The notes beneath the pieces are model-generated. The model saw only the letters and a list, made by a program, of their open reading frames with translations, made no database searches and was not told where the DNA came from. Positions 25,045 to 34,839 of a DNA stretch of 59,102 bases are shown here, in pieces (positions within the stretch are counted from its first letter, which is position 1; the number at the start of each line of letters is the position of its first letter). The position numbers and the translations under genes were made by a program. Source of the DNA: Methanomicrobia archaeon (lineage in GTDB: Archaea; Halobacteriota; Bog-38; Methanoflorentales; Methanoflorentaceae); contig JACTTZ010000013.1 of assembly GCA_015660915.1 (NCBI GenBank), positions 1 to 59,102 on the forward strand. The letters run 5' to 3'.

Positions 25045-25631
25045 TGAACGTACTCGTTATTGATAATTACGACTCATTTGTGTACAACCTCGTACAACAC
25101 GTTGGCGAGTTGGGCGGTACGCCGCTTGTTTACCGGAACGATGAGTTGACCCTCGAGGAGGCGAGAGCCCTTGATCCCGACCGGATCATCCTTTCGCCCG
25201 GTCCTGGCACCCCGACAGAGGCGCGCTTCTTCGGGGTGTGTTCCGCTATTTTGAAAGGTCTGAGCCCGACGACGTCGACGCTCGGGGTGTGCCTCGGCCA
25301 TCAAGGAATCGTTGCGGCCTTTGGCGGTCGCATCACCACCGCTCAGCGTATGATGCACGGCAAGACAAGCCGCATCCGACACTGCGGTTCAGGGCTGTTT
25401 GAGGGGGTCGAAAATCCCTTCGTCGCCACCCGCTACCACTCTCTTGTTGCGGACCGCGCATCGCTCCCTTCATGCCTCGAGATAACGGCCGAGTCGTGCG
25501 ACGACGGGGAGATCATGGGCGTTCGCCACGACACGTACCCGATTGAGGGGGTGCAGTTTCACCCCGAATCCATCATGACCGCCGCTGGCAAGCGGGTCAT
25601 CAGTAATTTTCTCAAAGGAGAGAGAGCATGA
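25044..25631 (+). CDS. trpG: Anthranilate synthase component II (glutamine amidotransferase)
   Basis: 195 residues. It supplies ammonia from glutamine to TrpE. Class I amidotransferase fold with the catalytic Cys in GVCLGHQGI, and His/Glu in VQFHPESI; the early motif VIDNYDSFVYNLVQ is typical of TrpG. The ATG overlaps the trpE stop (TAATG), which fixes the start; a longer frame upstream is only readthrough in trpE. The end overlaps trpD (ATGA). Confidence 0.96.
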   Translation: MNVLVIDNYDSFVYNLVQHVGELGGTPLVYRNDELTLEEARALDPDRIILSPGPGTPTEARFFGVCSAILKGLSPTTSTLGVCLGHQGIVAAFGGRITTAQRMMHGKTSRIRHCGSGLFEGVENPFVATRYHSLVADRASLPSCLEITAESCDDGEIMGVRHDTYPIEGVQFHPESIMTAAGKRVISNFLKGERA

Positions 25632-26689
25632 TCAGAGAAAGCATCCCGAAAGTTGTCAGCGGAGCGAACTTGACAGCTCAGGAGGCCCGCGCCGTCATGG
25701 TGGAGATGCTGTCGGGTGCAGCGACAGAAGCACAGATTGGGGCTTTTTTGACCGCTCTTTCCATGAAAGGGGAAACTGAGGAGGAGCTGTTTAGCTTTGC
25801 GTCGGTTATGAAGGAGTTCTGCCGCACCATCAATCCGAACGTCAAAGGGCGGATGGTCGATACGTGCGGCACGGGGGGTGACGGCGCAAAAACCTTCAAC
25901 GTCAGCACCGTTGCAGCATTGGTCGCAGCTGGTGCGGGCGTCATAGTTGCAAAGCACGGAAACCGCTCCGTTACCAGCAACAGCGGCAGTGCCGACGTGC
26001 TGGAGCGTCTCGGACTGAACCTGTCCCAAGAGCTAGACGAGGTCAAGAATGCCATCGAAAAGATCGGTATCGGGTTCATGTTCGCTCCGCGGTTCCATCC
26101 GGCAATGCGCGCCGTCCTTAGGGCGCGACAGGAGATCGGCGTGCGAACGGTTTTCAACCTTCTCGGGCCACTCGTCAACCCAGCAAACGCTCAAGCGCGC
26201 CTCCTTGGTGTCGCCGAGCGGGCGTGGGTGACGCCACTTGCCACGACGTTGATGGCGCTCGGATGCGAAGAGGCCATGGTCGTCCACGGGAGCGGCGGAC
26301 TTGACGAGATCTCGCTCTTTGGAAAGACGGTCGTCGCACGAGTGAAGGGAATTAGCCTTACGTATCACGAGCTCAGTCCTAGAGACTTCGCGCTCGAGCC
26401 GGTCAAACCGAGCCAGCTTCTCGTCGCTGATCCGCACGAGAGCGCTCGTCTGACGATCACGTTGCTCAACGCAAATCCCGACGTTCGAGAACCAAAGATG
26501 GACGTTACCCTCGCCAATGCGGCCGCAGCTATTTTCGTCGGCGGTCTAGGCGATGATCTCCCGTATTGTGTTGAATTGGCAGCCGAATCGATCGCAAGCG
26601 GTGCAGCCTATGGGAAACTCAGAGCGCTCGTCGAGCTCTCCGGCGGTGCCCTTCCAGTGCTCGACGAGTTGGAGGGGTCGAATGCCTGA
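25628..26689 (+). CDS. trpD: Anthranilate phosphoribosyltransferase
   Basis: 353 residues, normal length. It joins anthranilate and PRPP. PRPP-binding loop CGTGGDGAKTFNVST (about 79-93), AKHGNRSVTSNSGSADVLE, anthranilate-binding Arg region in RFHPAMR, and the NLLGPLVNP motif are all present. Start at the ATG that overlaps the trpG stop. The 3' end overlaps trpC by 8 bases. Confidence 0.97.
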   Translation: MIRESIPKVVSGANLTAQEARAVMVEMLSGAATEAQIGAFLTALSMKGETEEELFSFASVMKEFCRTINPNVKGRMVDTCGTGGDGAKTFNVSTVAALVAAGAGVIVAKHGNRSVTSNSGSADVLERLGLNLSQELDEVKNAIEKIGIGFMFAPRFHPAMRAVLRARQEIGVRTVFNLLGPLVNPANAQARLLGVAERAWVTPLATTLMALGCEEAMVVHGSGGLDEISLFGKTVVARVKGISLTYHELSPRDFALEPVKPSQLLVADPHESARLTITLLNANPDVREPKMDVTLANAAAAIFVGGLGDDLPYCVELAAESIASGAAYGKLRALVELSGGALPVLDELEGSNA

Positions 26690-27476
26690 TTTTTTCGACG
26701 CCCTGTGTCGTACTGCTCAAAAAACAGTCGCGACAGGTTATTACGCCACGTTTGCACAGCGCGATGAACCTCCGCACGTCGCCTCCACGCTCCGTTTGAG
26801 TGAATGCGTCGCGACGTGTGCGCATCTCCCCCTCATCGCGGAGGTCAAGGCCGCGTCCCCGACGAGGGGGGCACTGCAAGGCAACGTGGACGCGGGCGAA
26901 ATTGCGAGGTATATGGAGGCGGGAGGTGCCACCGGAATTTCCGTGGTGACCGAACCCGATTTCTTCAAGGGCTCGCCTCATTTGCTGCAAGACGTCCGAA
27001 GCAGCGTCTCCGTTCCGCTCCTTATGAAAGACTTCGTTGTCAGCGAGTGTCAGATCGAAGCCGCGCGAGACGCAGGTGCAAGCGCGATTCTGTTGATACA
27101 AGCGCTTTTTGACCGAGGTTACGCGACGTGCCGAGCACAGGAAATGATCGACTTCGCACACGCGGCCGGACTTGAGGTTTTCTTGGAGGCGCATACCGTT
27201 TCCGAATTTGAGCATGCCTTATCCTCTAACGCGGATCTTGTTGGGATCAACAACCGGGATCTGAGGACGTTAAACGTCGATCTAATGACCACAAAGGAAA
27301 TCCTGGAAAAAGTTCCCGCTGACGGGAGGATCGTCGTCAGTGAGAGCGGGGTTATGACCCCCGAAAACGCACAATTTCTAAGGCGCTGTGGCGCAGACGC
27401 GTTGTTGGTCGGTTCTGCACTCATGCGGGCTGCGGACGTGCGTCTCGCTGTAGAAAGGTTGGTGAGGGCGGTATGA
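26682..27476 (+). CDS. trpC: Indole-3-glycerol phosphate synthase
   Basis: 264 residues, a TIM barrel that closes the indole ring from CdRP. Catalytic and binding motifs: LIAEVKAASPTRG (catalytic Lys), LLMKDFVVSECQI, AGLEVFLEAHT, VGINNRDLRTL, VVSESGV and ALLVGSALM. The start is the ATG at 26682 behind GGAGGGG, within the trpD end. The 3' end overlaps trpF (ATGA). Confidence 0.96.
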   Translation: MPDFFDALCRTAQKTVATGYYATFAQRDEPPHVASTLRLSECVATCAHLPLIAEVKAASPTRGALQGNVDAGEIARYMEAGGATGISVVTEPDFFKGSPHLLQDVRSSVSVPLLMKDFVVSECQIEAARDAGASAILLIQALFDRGYATCRAQEMIDFAHAAGLEVFLEAHTVSEFEHALSSNADLVGINNRDLRTLNVDLMTTKEILEKVPADGRIVVSESGVMTPENAQFLRRCGADALLVGSALMRAADVRLAVERLVRAV

Positions 27477-28129
27477 GGCGAGTGCGCGTTAAGATCTGTG
27501 GCATAACAAACAAAAAGGACCTCGAAACAGCCGTCGATGCCGGTGCGGACGCGCTCGGCTTCGTCGTGGACGTACCTAAGTCACCGAGAAACGTGTCACT
27601 GGATCGCGCACGAGACCTTGTCGAAGCGACGCCGCCCTTCGTCCAAGGAGTCATCGTTTCTGTTTTCCAAACCTTTGATCACTTAGAGACACTCTGTTCG
27701 TGCCTTGCTCCTGATGCGGTGCAATTGGCTGGGACGCTGCCTCGAGATGACTCGATTTATGAGAACGTCGGAAGTGCTCGGGTGATCGGCACGATCGCGG
27801 TGAATGACCAGGCGGTGTCGCAAGCGGCTCTCTCACTTGCAGCTCGCTGTGACGCCGTTCTTGCCGACTCGTGTGTTCCAGGCGCATATGGTGGCACAGG
27901 GTTACCTCATGACTGGGCAGTGAGCCGGGCCATCAGGGAACGAATCGCGCCTACCCCCCTCATCTTGGCAGGAGGCCTGACGCCAGGCAACGTTCGAGCG
28001 GCCATCGAAACGGTGCGCCCCTATGCCGTTGACGTTTCAAGCGGCGTTGAGGTCCGCCCCGGTATTAAAGATCACGCGAAGGTTCGCGCCTTTATCGAAG
28101 CAGTGACGGAGGCAGCGTATGGACTATAG
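27473..28129 (+). CDS. trpF: Phosphoribosylanthranilate isomerase
   Basis: 218 residues, a TIM barrel that isomerises PRA to Cd[22 protein letters not shown] carries the catalytic Cys; [16 protein letters not shown], the DAVQL strand, the catalytic Asp in [17 protein letters not shown] and VDVSSGVE are all typical. Separate from trpC, as in most archaea. The stop overlaps trpB by 11 bases. Confidence 0.96.
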   Translation: MRRVRVKICGITNKKDLETAVDAGADALGFVVDVPKSPRNVSLDRARDLVEATPPFVQGVIVSVFQTFDHLETLCSCLAPDAVQLAGTLPRDDSIYENVGSARVIGTIAVNDQAVSQAALSLAARCDAVLADSCVPGAYGGTGLPHDWAVSRAIRERIAPTPLILAGGLTPGNVRAAIETVRPYAVDVSSGVEVRPGIKDHAKVRAFIEAVTEAAYGL

Positions 28130-29312
28130 CGATTATCCCGTCAAAGGTAAGTACGGACGTTATGGGGGCAGTTTCGTACCAGAAACGTTGGTAGCAGCGC
28201 TTTCAGAGCTCGAAATGGCATATGCGCGTCTTCGCGGTGACAAAGAATTTCAGCAGCGGCTCAGCGTCTATCTGTCAACGTTTGCGGGAAGGCCAACTCC
28301 CCTGTATTATGCAGAGAACCTCTCCCAGAAACTCGGCGGTGCACGAATCTATCTCAAGCGTGAGGATCTTGCCCACGGCGGCGCCCACAAGATCAATAAT
28401 ACGCTCGGTCAGGCACTGCTGGCAAAGCATATGGGGAAGACACGTGTTATTGCCGAAACGGGCGCAGGGCAGCACGGCGTGGCTGCCGCTATCGCGTGTG
28501 CCGCGCTGGGCCTCAGATGTGAAGTCTACATGGGGACTGAAGATGTGGAGCGTCAGAAGCTCAACGTGTTCCGGATGGAGCTACTAAACGCGACAGTACA
28601 CCCGGTGGAACTCGGATCGAAGACCCTCAAGGACGCGATCAATGAAGCCCTACGCGATTGGACTGCCAACGTGCACACGACGTACTACTTGATCGGCTCC
28701 GTCGTGGGACCTCACCCCTACCCGATGATCGTCCGGGACTTCCAAAGCGTAATCGGGCGCGAAATACGCGAACAAATGACGCGACAGGTCGGGCGCCTCC
28801 CGGATGCGCTCGTCGCGTGCGTCGGCGGCGGCAGCAATGCGATCGGCACGTTCTATCCGTTCCTTGACGATGACGTCGCGATGCACGGAGTCGAGGCTGC
28901 CGGAGCGGGGTTAGCGACGGCAAAGCACGCAGCTTCGTTGTGCGCAGGATCAGAGGGAGTTTTCCACGGCATGCTGACGTACCTGCTTCAAGACACCGAC
29001 GGACAGGTTCAGGCGACGCACAGTATTTCAGCTGGCCTCGACTATCCCGGCGTTGGCCCCGAGCACGCTTTCTTGAAACACGAGAAGCGAGTGCTTTTTA
29101 GCGCCGTGACTGACACGGAGGCCCTTGAGGCCTTCCTTGAATTGTCGAGAACGGAGGGCATCCTACCAGCATTGGAGTCGGCGCACGCCGTTGCTCACGC
29201 TGTGGAGCTCGCGCCTACCTTAGATCAAGACGATGTCATCGTCGTTACACTTTCAGGCAGGGGCGACAAGGACGTGGACGTGGTGGGACGTTACGTGGGG
29301 GCAAATATATGA
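28119..29312 (+). CDS. trpB: Tryptophan synthase beta chain (TrpB1 type)
   Basis: 397 residues. It condenses indole with serine using PLP. The PLP lysine lies in [10 protein letters not shown], the substrate loop in [10 protein letters not shown], the phosphate-binding loop in VGGGSNAIG, and the C-terminal Ser/Gly motif in [12 protein letters not shown]. Length and the [10 protein letters not shown] start are those of the TrpA-dependent TrpB1 form. It overlaps trpF (11 bases) and trpA (4 bases). Confidence 0.97.
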   Translation: MDYSDYPVKGKYGRYGGSFVPETLVAALSELEMAYARLRGDKEFQQRLSVYLSTFAGRPTPLYYAENLSQKLGGARIYLKREDLAHGGAHKINNTLGQALLAKHMGKTRVIAETGAGQHGVAAAIACAALGLRCEVYMGTEDVERQKLNVFRMELLNATVHPVELGSKTLKDAINEALRDWTANVHTTYYLIGSVVGPHPYPMIVRDFQSVIGREIREQMTRQVGRLPDALVACVGGGSNAIGTFYPFLDDDVAMHGVEAAGAGLATAKHAASLCAGSEGVFHGMLTYLLQDTDGQVQATHSISAGLDYPGVGPEHAFLKHEKRVLFSAVTDTEALEAFLELSRTEGILPALESAHAVAHAVELAPTLDQDDVIVVTLSGRGDKDVDVVGRYVGANI

Positions 29313-30142
29313 GCGCCATCGCAGCAACGTTTCGCGAATTGAGACGAAAGAATGAGGGCGCCCTCATCGCTTACGTGATGGCGGGTGATCCTGCACCGAA
29401 GCACACCGTTAAAATTGTCGATGCGCTGGTCGCCGGAGGGGCCGACATCGTTGAGCTCGGAATCCCGTTCTCTGATCCGATAGCCGACGGTCCGACGTTG
29501 CAGCGCGCGGCGGTGAGGGCGTTGGAAGCAGGAACAACCCCTAGGAAGGTTTTTGATGTCGCACGCGCGGTAAAGAGCGCGCATGATGTCCCGTTAGTCG
29601 TCATGACGTATTACAACATTGTGCACCAGATGGGCGTGGAAGCGTTCTGCAGCGCGGCAGAACAAAGTGGCGTGAACGGCGTCATTGCTCCGGATCTTCC
29701 TGTGGAAGAGGCGGCGCTGTATAAGGAGGCAGCAACGCGTTACGGCCTTGACACAATCTTTCTCGCCGCGCCATCGACTTCAGAGGCGCGACTAGAAAAG
29801 CTCTTGAACGCCTCGTCGGGTTTCTTGTACCTTGTTTCAGCGAACGGAGTTACTGGCGCGCGCGAAACGGTGCAGGATGAAAGCATCGCGTTTATAAAAC
29901 AAACCGCGTCCATCATAAGAGGGAGAGCGCCGCTAGCAGTCGGATTCGGCCTTTCGCAGCCTTCCCACGTCCGGCAGGTGATTGATAACGGAGCGAACGC
30001 TGCGATAGTGGGGAGTAGATTCGCGGAGATTGTAGAGCAGAATCTCGATGATAGCGACAAGATGCTAAAAATGCTGCGCCAGTGCGCTCACGCTCTAAAG
30101 AGAAGCACTAGGCTGAGCGGAGCCATGGAAGTGACGGATTAA
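29309..30142 (+). CDS. trpA: Tryptophan synthase alpha chain
   Basis: 277 residues, a TIM barrel that cleaves indole-3-glycerol phosphate to indole. Catalytic Glu in [15 protein letters not shown] and Asp in [12 protein letters not shown]; phosphate-binding SANGVTG and [11 protein letters not shown], then [12 protein letters not shown]. Last gene of the trpEGDCFBA operon, in which every junction overlaps, implying translational coupling. A T5 tract at 30170-30174 follows. Confidence 0.97.
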   Translation: MSAIAATFRELRRKNEGALIAYVMAGDPAPKHTVKIVDALVAGGADIVELGIPFSDPIADGPTLQRAAVRALEAGTTPRKVFDVARAVKSAHDVPLVVMTYYNIVHQMGVEAFCSAAEQSGVNGVIAPDLPVEEAALYKEAATRYGLDTIFLAAPSTSEARLEKLLNASSGFLYLVSANGVTGARETVQDESIAFIKQTASIIRGRAPLAVGFGLSQPSHVRQVIDNGANAAIVGSRFAEIVEQNLDDSDKMLKMLRQCAHALKRSTRLSGAMEVTD

Positions 30143-30169
30143 ACGTTCCCGTTCTTGAATGGGGGTCTC

Positions 30170-30174
30170 TTTTT
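30170..30174 (+). terminator. Short T tract after trpA
   Basis: tctctttttcatc lies about 30 bases after the trpA stop; weak but well placed. Confidence 0.3.
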
Positions 30175-30312
30175 CATCAGTGTTCGGTTGACGCCAGTTC
30201 TTCAGAAACCGTTGCTTCAGCTTGTGGCGCCTTCATACGGCGAAGGTCGGGCGTTAGAACCGCCGATCGGCCCGAACAACGCTGGTGCGTGGACGGACAA
30301 AGGAGTTGCGCT

Positions 30313-30518
30313 TGCCATGGCATCGCCGCCGAGGCTATATAAAAAGAGATCAATCTTATCCGTCCTGCCACTTGCTAAGTGCTGATTTAAAAAAGGAAAG
30401 ATATCCATTCCAATCTGAGTTTCCAAATTGCGCCTATCGCCGGTAATATACACAACAACTTGGAGCCTCTAGCATTCTGGATATTTTCAATAAGATCCAT
30501 TCGTTCTTGTCGAGTCAT
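30313..30518 (-). pseudogene. Serine dehydrogenase proteinase (SDH/ClpP-like) remnant
   Basis: The start is intact (ATG at 30518: TRQERMDLIENIQNARGSK). A one-base frameshift near 30455 leads into VYITGDRRNLETQIGMDI and KIDLFLYSLGGDAMAS, the nucleophile region of the SDH-proteinase family (PF01972; Ser in YSxGGD). Soon after that motif the homology stops. Only about a quarter of the protein is left. Its promoter (TATA at 30561-30575) is still recognisable. Confidence 0.7.
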
Positions 30519-30560
30519 AAGATTTTAACCTTCGCGAATGTTAAACATGCCAAGGCACGT

Positions 30561-30575
30561 GCTATATATAAATAC
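30561..30575 (-). promoter_or_regulatory. TATA box of the SDH-proteinase remnant
   Basis: The reverse strand reads GTATTTATATATAGC, about 45 bases before the remnant's ATG. Confidence 0.4.
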
Positions 30576-30733
30576 AGAAGCTTTATCGATTAGTCATTTT
30601 TCTTTACGTGCTTAAAACCGAATGGAAAGCCTGAGGTGGCTGCGACGAGGGAATACCCTAACGCTGTAGAGACGCAATTTCACGGCGTCACCTACAAGAG
30701 CTGGTGAGAGGCCAGTTTGTCTTTAGATGTGTA

Positions 30734-30910
30734 TCAAAGCGCTTGTACGAGGCGAGTTCTCGATATGGCATAGGCGGTTGTATAAGGGTCGAGCAAGATA
30801 AAGCGTTTTTCCATTTGAGCTGGATACAGGTAACTAAAGGGAGCTTTGAGTTTCATTGCCGTGAAGTCGATCACCGTATTGCCGATGTGGAAAATGATCG
30901 CCTTGATCAT
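30734..30910 (-). pseudogene. HAD-hydrolase N-terminal remnant
   Basis: A 58-codon reverse frame begins IKAIIFHIGNTVIDF, the HAD motif-I strand with the nucleophile Asp replaced by His, and runs for about 40 more residues without the other HAD motifs. Missing catalytic residue and truncation argue for a dead gene. Confidence is limited by the short match. Confidence 0.4.
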
Positions 30911-30997
30911 AATGCTCGGTTGGCTCTTTTTCGAGATAATATAGTTATTCTCGATGCTCGTCAGATGACGAACTCGCCGTGCAATCTTTTTTTGTTT

Positions 30998-32215
30998 CTA
31001 TGTTTCGAGGGCGCGAGCTAAATCCTTAGAAAATTTCGTGCCACCGAGGTCATCTTGGCTAATATCGAACACGACACTTTGCACAGATATATCTTGCATC
31101 TGCGCCTCGAAGCACTCAGAGGTGCCAGACGGGTAAACCAAGATAGCTTTAGGACAGCTCATTTGATGGGAGTAGGTTAGGATCTGATAGATATCCTCGT
31201 TCGAAGGGCTTGAAGCACTCGAGCCCGAGTCATCGGTTTTGTACTTTGTATCTATAACAGCGATGACCTCTTTTGACGAAGCGTCTCTAAGCACGATATC
31301 CATTTTTAGCGTTAGTGGTTCCGTGGCCTTCACAGGCTCTATCCAAGGTTGAGCAATTATGTTTTGCGGACAATACTTGATCAGCCATTCTCGCACAAAG
31401 GATTCAAAGAGTTGAGGCATATAAAGCGTGAATGGTAAAAATGCTCGTTTCCCTGCCATTAATCCGGGACTTAGATTCTCTAGAAAAAAGGAGCAGAGCA
31501 TGTGCATCGACTTATAATCGTCGTTTAGTCGGTCGTAAGACCGATCAACGCAATCCTTTGCCTCTTTTTGTTCCAGCGTGACGGAGCCTTTTAGCGCTTG
31601 ATAAGCTCTCCGAACCGGCTGGTGAAATCCTTCTCGCTGGAAATAAAGTCTGCGCAAACAATATAGCGTCCAGAGCAAGATGCGGTTGTCCTCTATATCG
31701 ACCGTGTGTTCTTCATATTTGCAGCACAGCGATGTGGAAGGCCATTGCGAGGCTCTGATTGTAGAACCGACGTCTATTCGTCCGCGCACAAGCGGTAGCA
31801 GCGCTTTCTCATCAATGTAGTTGGCATACAGGCCTTTTCGTGCGCGATTTAAAACTAGAATCGCTAAGATCGACGCCAATCCTTCGGCCAAATCATCGAG
31901 TTTGTCGATCTTCACTTGACCTTTGAGGAATTCGACGGACTCTATTCGATTCGCATACTCAATCATTTTAAAAATATTAGCAATCTGGACTTTCGGTACA
32001 ATTTGAAGGCCAAAATCACGAGAAACCACGAGATACCCGATATATCCTTTAGACCGTATTTGAAAATGCTCCTTGTCTGCAACATCCTGCACCACCTCGA
32101 CCTTGTTGGGGTGCTTTTTGCGAAGAGCCAGCGCGTGATCGGCATTCAGCTGGCTTACTTCAATCTTGTTATTATATCCCTCCGATATCGGCAAGATCTG
32201 CATATGTGAAGACAC
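30998..32215 (-). CDS. mcrC: McrC nuclease subunit of a McrBC restriction system
   Basis: 405 residues. The N-terminal DUF2357-like/McrC region (GYIGYLVVSRDFGLQIVPKV) and the conserved LVRGRIDVG and DIEDNRILLWTL motifs are followed by a PD-(D/E)xK nuclease core (LKMDIVLRD...VIAVIDTKYK, about 308-330). McrC cuts DNA when stimulated by the GTP-driven McrB motor bound to modified cytosines. GTG start at 32215 or ATG at 32203; either lies just after the mcrB stop (32225), so the pair is co-transcribed. Confidence 0.92.
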   Translation of the reverse strand: MSSHMQILPISEGYNNKIEVSQLNADHALALRKKHPNKVEVVQDVADKEHFQIRSKGYIGYLVVSRDFGLQIVPKVQIANIFKMIEYANRIESVEFLKGQVKIDKLDDLAEGLASILAILVLNRARKGLYANYIDEKALLPLVRGRIDVGSTIRASQWPSTSLCCKYEEHTVDIEDNRILLWTLYCLRRLYFQREGFHQPVRRAYQALKGSVTLEQKEAKDCVDRSYDRLNDDYKSMHMLCSFFLENLSPGLMAGKRAFLPFTLYMPQLFESFVREWLIKYCPQNIIAQPWIEPVKATEPLTLKMDIVLRDASSKEVIAVIDTKYKTDDSGSSASSPSNEDIYQILTYSHQMSCPKAILVYPSGTSECFEAQMQDISVQSVVFDISQDDLGGTKFSKDLARALET

Positions 32216-32224
32216 AGCCCCAAA

Positions 32225-34807
32225 CTATTCAGACGCCATCCAATCCTTCAGGACTTTTTCCTTGACCCCAGCCCATCTGAATTTGCCGACTTCCGTCGGG
32301 CTGTCATAGAAGTATTCCTCCAAATACGGTTCAATCTCTCCCTGCCATATGTCTTGCAGCTTCTCTGGCAGAGCGTCTCCATCTTGAAGGAAGAATGAAA
32401 TTCCGACCTCATAGCGAGGGTCGTTAATCTGCTGGTTGATCTCTCGCAACAATGCTATAAGTGCTTCGGAAGACAAGTTGTGTGCTTCAAGGTAGCGCCT
32501 CAGCACGTCGTAATTAGGTTTTAGACATACGAAAGAAAAACGACGACGTAGTGCGTGATCGAAGAGGCGAATCGAGCGATCTGCAGTGTTCATCGTTCCG
32601 ATGACAAACACATTTTTAGGTATCCGGAAGTTGCCTTCGTACGCGAGCGGAATTTCTCTTTCTCTGTATTCCAGCAGATACATTAACTCGCCAAAAACAC
32701 GAGGCAGATTTGCTCGATTTATCTCATCAATAATGAGTACGCACCACGCATTTGGATCCGCATCTGCCGCCTTTCTGCAAAATTCAAGAAATCGACCGTT
32801 TTTGATGTCGAAAAATGGCGTGCCGTTTTTGACGGTCGGTCGTATTCCTTGGATGAAGTCTTCATAGCTATACGCAGGATGAAACTGAATCGTTTTCCAG
32901 AAACCCCCTTTCTCAGACGTGAGATGTTTTGCAAGCCGTTCAGCAATGAAGGTCTTCCCAGTTCCGGGCGGGCCTTGGAATATGATATGTTGTTTTCGCT
33001 CGATCTTTCTTTTCCAGCTCTGAATCATCTCCTCAGAGAATCCGGTCTCTTCAACGAAGTCTGCGATTGTGTATATGGGCGGTGGTGGAGGCAGGGTAAC
33101 GAAGACGTGAGGCAGATTATGGCCCGTCTTTTCGTGATAAAGGGAGTTGAGAACGTCCACGAGCTCAGTTGGGGCCTCGGTGATGTAGGCGCCTTGGTTC
33201 AGGTCGTGCTCTCTGTTGTAGAACAAGCCTTGGCCCTTGTGACTCTCAAGGATGTGTGTGAGTCGCTTAAAGACTTCCGGATCTTCGAGAAATTCCTGAC
33301 GCAAAAGAGGGGCATCAAGTGGCACATAGTCTTTAAGCCGAATAAGATAGGCGTTTCTGCCTGCCCAATCGGTTCCTTGAAGACCAATGAAAGAAGGGTC
33401 AGCGCTGCTCGCCGCGACGGATACCCCGGAGAACCCCTTGTTGTCGGTAAGGTGCAGAATCACGTCTCCGGGCTGCACCTCTCGCATAGCCGCGTAAATA
33501 TCATTGCCGTCGCTCCTTGTCTGCGGTGACCAAAGCGCCTTCCCCACAGCGTAATCACCGCTTATTCGGTCTGTTCGACCTTTGACCAGCGTTTTTTCGA
33601 TCCAATACCTGCTCTCGCTCGCAAGCTGAACGTGTTTTTCAATTTGCACCAAATTATCAGCTTTGTGCATCTCGTGAACGGTTGTTAGAAGCCCTTCGTT
33701 TACCGGCACCTTCCATTCGTACGAATCCAACCACTGAACGGGGCGAAGATGTGGGAAATCTAGCGCCTCGCTGAACGCGTACGGCCCAGTTATCTTGCCG
33801 ACACCTAGAACCCGTGCGCCATCGGAGGCCATAACGAGGTCTCCTTCGGAAATCGTTGCGATGAAGTGGAATACTTCTTGACCTTTCTTCCCCGCGACCG
33901 ATGGTTTGTCGGAGTAGCGGACATCCTTTATCAGTTTCTTGATATCGTCTGCCCATCGGTCTGTATATTCGGTCAGATCACCTAGTTCACGCCAGCCAAT
34001 AGAAACATAATTGCCCTCTTTCATGAGCTCCCAGTAACTTTCATTTGTCTCGCCGTTCCTCGTTCCGATGCGCCAGTAGCGATACGGCGTGCAGTTCATA
34101 GAACACATAGTAGCAGTCAGCTGATTGATTTCCAAATCCAACTCCTTTGCGATGGCAACATAGCGCCCTGCGGCTATGTACCGTCCAGTTCCTTCGGGTG
34201 GAGCTTGGAGAATCTTGATCAGGTTAAAACGTTGATAGCGCGGCACGTGAAAATCTTCCAGCTTGTCCGGGTAGAGAAGACTGAAATATTTATGCGCCCA
34301 CGCTGTCTCGCACACGTCGCTGGCCGCTTCGAGCATATGCTGTTGGAGTTCACGGTAGTCCGCGTCGGTGCCGTCACTGTGAAGTGCATCTAGCAACTCA
34401 CAGCCTCGCAAGAGTTGGTCACGTTGTTCGCGGGCGATCTTTACAGCGGCTTGCTCCGAGATGACTCGGGGGTTTTGAGAGGTTCCGGTTATCCACTTGC
34501 CGGATGAGTTGACGTACACCCGAAACTTAAGCGCGCTCCCCCCCTTGATGCTTCCAAATATAGGGGGGAATTCGTCGTCTGTTTTGTATTCTAGCCAGTA
34601 AGCTAAACTATCTTGCTTATCGTCTCTAGAGCCATGAATAATGGTGAGCAACTCCGTTCCATCAAGCCGCTTAAGCACTTCAGGGCCAAATCTCGCACCA
34701 AAAGTCTTGTAGTATCCTTCGAGCTGTGTGCGAGTGTGAATTTTCCCCTCGGCATTTAGCTTCTCGTAGGCAGCTTTGATTTTCTCCTTAATTGTCGGAT
34801 TTAGCAC
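32225..34807 (-). CDS. mcrB: McrB-type AAA+ GTPase with PUA/EVE-like modules
   Basis: 860 residues. The N-terminal region (about 20-230) resembles the MrcB N-terminal domain (DUF3578). Two PUA/EVE-like segments follow: about 240-360 (YWRIGTRNGETNESYWELMK, GDLVMASDGARVLGVG) and about 395-520 (VQPGDVILHLTDNKGFSGVS). The McrB-type AAA+ motor has Walker A GPPGTGKT near residue 612, Walker B LIIDEINRANL and the signature MNTADRSI. EVE-like modules read flipped modified bases in known McrB fusions, so this one probably senses modified cytosine. GTG start behind AAGGGG. Precedes mcrC. Confidence 0.92.
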   Translation of the reverse strand: MLNPTIKEKIKAAYEKLNAEGKIHTRTQLEGYYKTFGARFGPEVLKRLDGTELLTIIHGSRDDKQDSLAYWLEYKTDDEFPPIFGSIKGGSALKFRVYVNSSGKWITGTSQNPRVISEQAAVKIAREQRDQLLRGCELLDALHSDGTDADYRELQQHMLEAASDVCETAWAHKYFSLLYPDKLEDFHVPRYQRFNLIKILQAPPEGTGRYIAAGRYVAIAKELDLEINQLTATMCSMNCTPYRYWRIGTRNGETNESYWELMKEGNYVSIGWRELGDLTEYTDRWADDIKKLIKDVRYSDKPSVAGKKGQEVFHFIATISEGDLVMASDGARVLGVGKITGPYAFSEALDFPHLRPVQWLDSYEWKVPVNEGLLTTVHEMHKADNLVQIEKHVQLASESRYWIEKTLVKGRTDRISGDYAVGKALWSPQTRSDGNDIYAAMREVQPGDVILHLTDNKGFSGVSVAASSADPSFIGLQGTDWAGRNAYLIRLKDYVPLDAPLLRQEFLEDPEVFKRLTHILESHKGQGLFYNREHDLNQGAYITEAPTELVDVLNSLYHEKTGHNLPHVFVTLPPPPPIYTIADFVEETGFSEEMIQSWKRKIERKQHIIFQGPPGTGKTFIAERLAKHLTSEKGGFWKTIQFHPAYSYEDFIQGIRPTVKNGTPFFDIKNGRFLEFCRKAADADPNAWCVLIIDEINRANLPRVFGELMYLLEYREREIPLAYEGNFRIPKNVFVIGTMNTADRSIRLFDHALRRRFSFVCLKPNYDVLRRYLEAHNLSSEALIALLREINQQINDPRYEVGISFFLQDGDALPEKLQDIWQGEIEPYLEEYFYDSPTEVGKFRWAGVKEKVLKDWMASE

Positions 34808-34839
34808 AGGAACCCCTTTGTGAATAGTTGCAATTGGGC

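Noticed and set aside
30704-31021. 105-codon forward frame
   Set aside because: No ribosome-binding site or motif; the reverse strand has a HAD-like start and the end of mcrC here.
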